A DNA stretch of 64,000 nucleotides from Paguma larvata (lineage: Eukaryota > Chordata > Mammalia > Carnivora > Viverridae), in NCBI GenBank assembly GCA_030068075.1, contig CM057828.1, forward strand, positions 114,689,699 through 114,753,698. Direction: 5' to 3'. The notes beneath the pieces were generated by a model. The model was not told the origin of the DNA. It saw only the letters and a list, made by a program, of their open reading frames with translations, and ran no database searches. The position numbers and the translations under genes are program-made. Positions 59,129 to 64,000 of this stretch are shown here, piece by piece (positions within the stretch are counted from its first letter, which is position 1; every line of letters starts with the position of its first letter).

Positions 59129-60098
59129 AAAGATATTAATAAGATAAAACACTTTGCTTCTTCAAATAATCAATCTTTGTTATAGAGATGAACTCAAATA
59201 TCATTTAGTCTGACATCATTTTTTAAACATAATATATTTTATACTTGAAGAAATTAAAGAAACTTCGCAAATCATTGCTCAGTTTCACCTAATTGCTAAG
59301 CAATCTTACTTCATCATTTGAACACTGTCCAATTTCGGAATATTCTTCTCTTTCTCAGTTCGGTATGTTGAAAACTATGATCTGTAAGGTAACTACTTTA
59401 AAATACTACTGTTCACGCAGAGGCAATAGAATGCATCAAACGTTAGTCAAACTATAGCATCTCTTCAGTTTCCTTATTTAAGAAAAAAAAAAAAAACAAT
59501 GTGAGAACAGAAGAGAATTGCTCAGAACCATTAAGGCTGTCTTTAACACATCAACTGTCTTCTATAGCATGCTTGGAAGTATATGGAATGACTAGACAAC
59601 ATGTAAAATAAGGAGACATTTCATATATTGTCTGATATTTGGAAATAGTCTAACCAGGCTATGACTTGTTTATGTTTCTTCTACTCCACCTTAACAAAAA
59701 GCTTGGACAAATGTCCAAATATACATGATGCGCATTTCAGTGAATAAACCAATAGATGATTTGATAATGTGTATGAGATGCTCCTTGTTTGCTAGAATTA
59801 ACAGTTCAGAAATTTAAAATAGCAGTATTATATCTGACAGGCAAAAAAACAAAACAATTATTACTTAGGTGCAAGGGTGATGGAGACAGGAATTCAAAAC
59901 TCAACCTCTAAAATAGTGTAAATACTTCTCGATGACCTGCAGTAAATTGGATTCTGATTTTCCCCATACTTATGAGCATTAAGAAGAATCATTAAGTGGG
60001 TATCATGGATGGAATTCAGTCCACATGGAGAACATCATTCTTAAACTCGTTTGCCCAAAGACAAAGTGAAAAAAAAAAAAGAGAGACATATTAACTAA
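59129..60098. other. No recognised feature
   Basis: AT-rich unique-looking sequence with a short poly(A) run near 59484-59496. Confidence 0.4.
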
Positions 60099-60109
60099 TC
60101 CTGTTTACA

Positions 60110-60331
60110 TTTTTAAAAAAATTTTTTAAATGTTTATTTATTTTTGAGAGACATAGAAACAGAGTATGAGCAAGGGAAGGGCAGAGAGAGAGGGAGATAC
60201 AGAATCTGAAGCAGGCTCCAGGCTCTGAGCTGTCAGCACAGAGCCCGATGCGGGGCTCGAAATCACAGAGGGTGAGATCATGACCTGAGCCAAAGTCGGC
60301 CACTTAACCAACTGAGCCACCCAGGTGCCCC
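60110..60331 (-). mobile_element. Felid CAN SINE
   Basis: Inverted SINE with head gagccacccaggtgcccc. Flanked by an exact 11-bp target duplication tcctgtttaca at 60099-60109 and 60332-60342. Confidence 0.95.
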
Positions 60332-60544
60332 TCCTGTTTACAATTTGATTGTCAATTCTAACCATGTGTTTCACTAAATTCTGCTATTTTAGTCTTCATG
60401 TTTATTATAAATCATAAACTGTTTGCAATTAGATAATTATCTCGATATTTTAGAGTTTTATATATTACATTATAAACATGGTTCTGGAAAGATTTTCAAA
60501 TAATAAATTCATAAGTTTTATTCAGAAAACAAATGCTAACCCTT

Positions 60545-60757
60545 CCATACCTGGTGGCTCAGCAGGTTAAGCGTCCAACTCTTGATCTTGGTTTAGGTTA
60601 TGATCTCATGTTTCATGAGATCGAGCCCTGCACTGGGCTCTGTGCTGATAGCATGGAGCCTGCTTGGGGTTCTCTCTCTCTCCATCTCTCTCTGTCCCTC
60701 CCCTATTCACACACTCCCTTGCTCAAAATAAATAAACACTAAAAAAAAAAAAGTTGT
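60545..60757 (+). mobile_element. Felid CAN SINE, slightly 5'-degraded
   Basis: Head catacctggtggctcagcag, body tgggctctgtgctgatagca, tail caaaataaataaacactaaa plus a poly(A) run. No clear target duplication. Confidence 0.93.
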
Positions 60758-62190
60758 CTTTAAAAAAACCCAAACTATTACTAAAGCAGTTTTCCAGAAG
60801 TAATCAAATTTTGAAGTTTTTTAAACTAATGATTCCAAGTCCTTATCTTTAGCCTAGACCTCTTTCTGGAGCTCTACCCCCATATTTTCACTTTCCTAGA
60901 AGAGAATTCTATGTGAATGACCTATAGACACCAGAATAGACACCAGAAATTGAAGATTTCAAAAACTAAATTTTTTCCAGTGGTTAATGGTAATCAGTTA
61001 CTATTTTGTAATCAAACTCTCTGAAATATACATCTATAGGCTAAAAATAAATAAGGCAGGTTTTATGACATATTCAAATACCTTTGGTATTTTCCAGAAG
61101 TCCTAAAATTTCACTGACTTTCTCACCGAAAAAATTAATAAGTAACCAAATAAATGATTACAGTGAAAAGCAACATGCATGTGGATCCATATTCAAGTGG
61201 GGAGGAAATTCTTCACTTTAAATTTATGGGTTTGCTTTATGACTTAGAGCATAAATTAAGTAATCAAAATCTTAGTAAGAGGAGGAAAAGGGAAAGGAAG
61301 AGAAGGAAGAGAGGAGGGAAGTAAAAGAAACCACCTGTTTAAGTTTGGTTTAGCATACTACAGGGTCTTGGTTTCACAGGGATAAAATGGACAAGGCAGA
61401 TGGGTAGGTGAAGGCAGAACTGGACTCAAACATAAATGAAGTCCCTGTCCTCAGAGCCTCCTTGCAGATGCCTTCTGCTGTCCTAATTGTGCTCTCCTGC
61501 CCTCAGCTCTCCCACTTCAGACAACCGGTACCTCCAGGGCACCCTTCCTGTCGTCTTATCCAGGCCTTCCCTCTTCAAGTTAAGGCACATATTTCAAAAT
61601 AATTCCTTTATTCCTCTTAATCTGCACCTTGCAATTTCTTCCATGCTTCATCTTACTTACTAGTTATATAAAAAAAGCATATGATAAATGCCAATTAGGG
61701 TGTTAGTGACTAATAATAATTTAATGTTTGCACCTCCAGGTAGGACTTGGAAGATAAAACAGAGAGCCAATACTTAAAACCTAAAGGCAGAGATCATGAA
61801 CTCTGAAAGTTACGAGAGCTATTAACACAGTGGGCCTTCAGGTGCCCCCAAAGAGTCTGTGACCCTTTCTGCTAAGATGCCTCTTTTCCTCTAAGATTGC
61901 TCCTTGATATAAGCAAACCATTCAGAGGATGTAGAGGTTCCTTTTAGGAATGAAAGGGATCCATCATCCTCATGTTTTGTTGAATTTTTTCTAAGAAGCA
62001 ATTCATATTTCAAAAAAGTCTTTTATTTTCAGTTGTGCATCTAAATCCATCAAGAATAAGTCTATCTAACCACAACTACCACACATCTGTGCCTCAGTTA
62101 TTCCCATAAACAACTATTAAGGGCAGGTTAAATGAGTAGGTTTGCTTCCCTTTATTCATTTCTTTCTTTGAAGCAGAATTTTGTATAATA
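60758..62190. other. No recognised family; purine-rich patch
   Basis: Unique-looking sequence with a purine-only-like tract at about 61277-61330. The region 61408-61602 is less AT-rich with a 64-codon frame on plus that I do not recognise. Confidence 0.4.
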
Positions 62191-62206
62191 TGGGAAGTGA
62201 ATTTAT

Positions 62207-62436
62207 TTATTTTTAATGTTTTATTTCTTTTTGAGAGACAGAGAGACACAAAGCATGAGCAGGGGAAGGACAAAGAGAGAGAGAGACAGACAGAGAGACA
62301 GAGACAGAGAATCCAAAGCAGGTTCCAGGCTCCGAGCTGTCAGCACAGAGCCCGATGCAGGGCTCAAACTCACAAACTGTGAGATCATGACATGGGCCGA
62401 GGTCAGACACTTAACCTCAGTCATGCAGGTGCCCCT
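62207..62436 (-). mobile_element. Felid CAN SINE
   Basis: Inverted SINE: gttttatttctttttgagag tail side, long GA/GACA-rich region, cagcacagagcccgatgcag, degraded head catgcaggtgcccct. Flanks ggaagtgaattta and ggaaggtaacttta are an approximate target duplication. Confidence 0.94.
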
Positions 62437-62450
62437 GGAAGGTAACTTTA

Positions 62451-62819
62451 AAATACAGCTTTCATTATGTGATAGGTTTCATGACGAGCTATGTACGTAT
62501 GACTCCAAGGTCCAGAACAGCGACTCTCTTTTCCCCCCATGAATGCACTTCGTTCACTATAGTTTTCTCTTTTGTTTCTTTCTTGGCCACATTTTTAAGC
62601 CCATGAAAGAGAGAAAATGCATAAATTCTGGGAACAAAAAAACCAACTTGGGGGAAATACAGAACCACTGTATTAGGTAAAACAGGGACCGACAAGAATA
62701 TCTAGCATTGCCAGTTTGCTCAATGGCATTTTTCCCAATTGAAGATACCTTTTGATTTTAATAAAATGTTGATAATAAAAGTGACGGTAATGGCAACAAT
62801 AACAGTAATGACGGCAGAA
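62451..62819. other. No recognised feature
   Basis: Unique-looking sequence between a SINE and a MIR. Confidence 0.4.
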
Positions 62820-63010
62820 GTTTTGTACCAGCTAGTATTCCAGACGGTTTATGTTAATTAACCCTCATGAAAACATTTAATCCTCACAACAAATCGTAGG
62901 TGCTATTGTGATCCGCATTTTATAAATTAGGATGCCCGAGGTTTAGCGAGGTTAAAAACTTGCCCAAGGAAATTGACAGAAGCAGTATTATACAGTGGTA
63001 CCACTCCACT
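62820..63010 (-). mobile_element. MIR SINE
   Basis: Reverse-complement MIR: acatttaatcctcacaacaa, ttttataaattaggatgccc, gaggttaaaaacttgcccaa and a degraded tRNA-like end. Confidence 0.75.
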
Positions 63011-63204
63011 TTGCCCCTCTCACTTTCAAAATTCAACTCTGTAAAGCTGTCATTTAAAACAGCATCTGGATAGAGGCTCCTGAAACAACCTTTACCAACC
63101 TCCCACTAAAACATAAAGACACATGTGAAATAGAAAACTGGAACCCTGCTGGGAACAGGGAATTCAAAGCAGAAATACAAGTAGAAATAAAAATGTGAAA
63201 AGTA

Positions 63205-63880
63205 CTCATCCTCACAAGTAATCAGGAAATGTAAATATAAGTGGTATTTCACTTTGAACCCATTAGATTGAAAAAGTTACAAAGATTGATAATAAAAATC
63301 ACTGATTAGAAAGCTAGAAAATGGGCACTTTCATACTGATATAAGAAATACAAATTGATAAAGCCTTTGAGTAAGCAGTTCTGAAGTGTCTCTCAACATT
63401 TTAAGTGTCTGTACTTGATTATATGAGCAACTCGACCTCCAGGGAATTTATCCTTAGGAACTATTTGCATGTTTTCACAAAAAAATATGCATGAGAATGT
63501 TTACCAAAGCACTGTTGGCACAATACCTGGTGAAAAACCTGAAACTATTAGAATATCCATCAGTAGCAGAAAATGGCAACCATCCTTCATCCATATGAAT
63601 TCAGTTATTATGCAGCTATTTAAAAAAATGAAAAAGATATGTACAAGCCAGACAAGAGCTCCGATAGAAGTAATATTTAAATTAAAAAAAAACTTTTTAG
63701 CAAAAGGTATGCTCAGAATATATATGCATATATTTAACCCCTGATGGTATATATCTTCTGGGGAAAGGCAGAAGTGGAAGGAAACAGGGACGTTCTTATT
63801 GCTTTATATTTTTCATTACGTTAATTTTGTGTAACAACAACGATGCATCCGTTTATTACTCAGTTAATAATCAACTAAAA
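63205..63880 (+). mobile_element. Old LINE-1 3' end (L1ME-like)
   Basis: Diverged ORF2 end and 3' UTR: tcacaagtaatcaggaaatg, ctccagggaatttatcctta, agcactgttggcacaatacc, aatatccatcagtagcagaa and gttattatgcagctatttaa. The minus-bounded frame at 63469-63744 is part of this remnant, not a gene. Confidence 0.6.
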
Positions 63881-64000
63881 ATCCTAAGTGTTAACCAAGG
63901 AAGGGAAAAGAAGAAAGGGAGGGATGTGAACAGAGACCTACTCAGAGGAGGTAAAAAAAAATAAAAAAATAAGCCAAAGAAACCAAAATAAAGTCAAATT

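Larger units (their letters stand above)
45115..64000 (-). other. GPR158: GPR158 intron (partial) upstream of the 69-nt exon
   Basis: This stretch precedes the exon in the direction of transcription and ends in a consensus 3' splice site at 45115-45116. It holds a full-length L1 in sense orientation, six SINEs, MIRs and an L1 3' end. The preceding receptor exon was not recognised here, so the intron is inferred to extend beyond the right edge. Confidence 0.65.

Overview
The window is mammalian nuclear DNA, almost certainly from a cat-family (felid) carnivore. It carries about 20 copies of a tRNA-derived SINE. Their heads read like gggcgcctgggtggctcag and their bodies read gggctctgtgctgacagctc, followed by a CT-rich stretch and an AATAAA-rich tail, which is the feliform version of the carnivore CAN SINE. 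Carnivore L1 LINEs, L2, MIR, MaLR LTRs and hAT fossils fill much of the rest. Base composition is AT-rich and CpG-poor, as in a deep intron or gene desert.

One piece of host coding sequence could be recognised: a 69-nt exon on the minus strand at 45046-45114. It has a textbook acceptor and branch site on one side and GTAAGT on the other. It encodes 23 residues containing IRASGLILLETILFG, which I recognise as the second transmembrane helix of the orphan class C GPCR GPR158 (metabotropic glycine receptor, partner of RGS7-Gbeta5). The rest of the window therefore reads as two partial introns of GPR158: 45115-64000 is upstream and 1-45045 is downstream, because the gene runs right to left. No other exon, bacterial-type gene, CRISPR array or functional RNA gene was found.

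Layout: 0.5-2.4 kb L1 3' part (-); 3.7 kb 5S rRNA pseudogene; 4.4-13.2 kb L2/MIR fossils around a mostly repeat-free block (8.7-11.4 kb) with a RUNX-motif cluster and a CpG-richer patch; 13.8 kb MER20-like hAT; 14.5 kb solo LTR with a 6-bp target duplication; 15.0-16.8 kb four SINEs; 19.0-25.7 kb near-complete old L1 (+); 28-29 kb MaLR fragment, SINEs, MER5A-like element and MIR; 34.7-35.4 kb L1 3' end; 35.9-38.2 kb three SINEs; 41-44.5 kb SINEs, a SINE-split MaLR LTR and three L2 pieces; 45.1 kb GPR158 exon; 47.1-47.9 kb L1 3' end; 49.9-57.2 kb full-length L1 (-) holding two nested SINEs, a 290-nt pure pyrimidine tract and a CA repeat; 57-64 kb MIRs, four SINEs and an L1 3' end.

I found no previously undescribed biological system. 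The points most worth following up are the lone GPR158 exon, the 290-nt pyrimidine tract in sense with GPR158 transcription, the parallel microsatellite expansions at one L1 site, the solo LTR, the 5S pseudogene, the inverted SINE pair at 15 kb and the motif-dense unique block near 9.6 kb. Family names are from memory of consensus sequences, and old-repeat boundaries are approximate.
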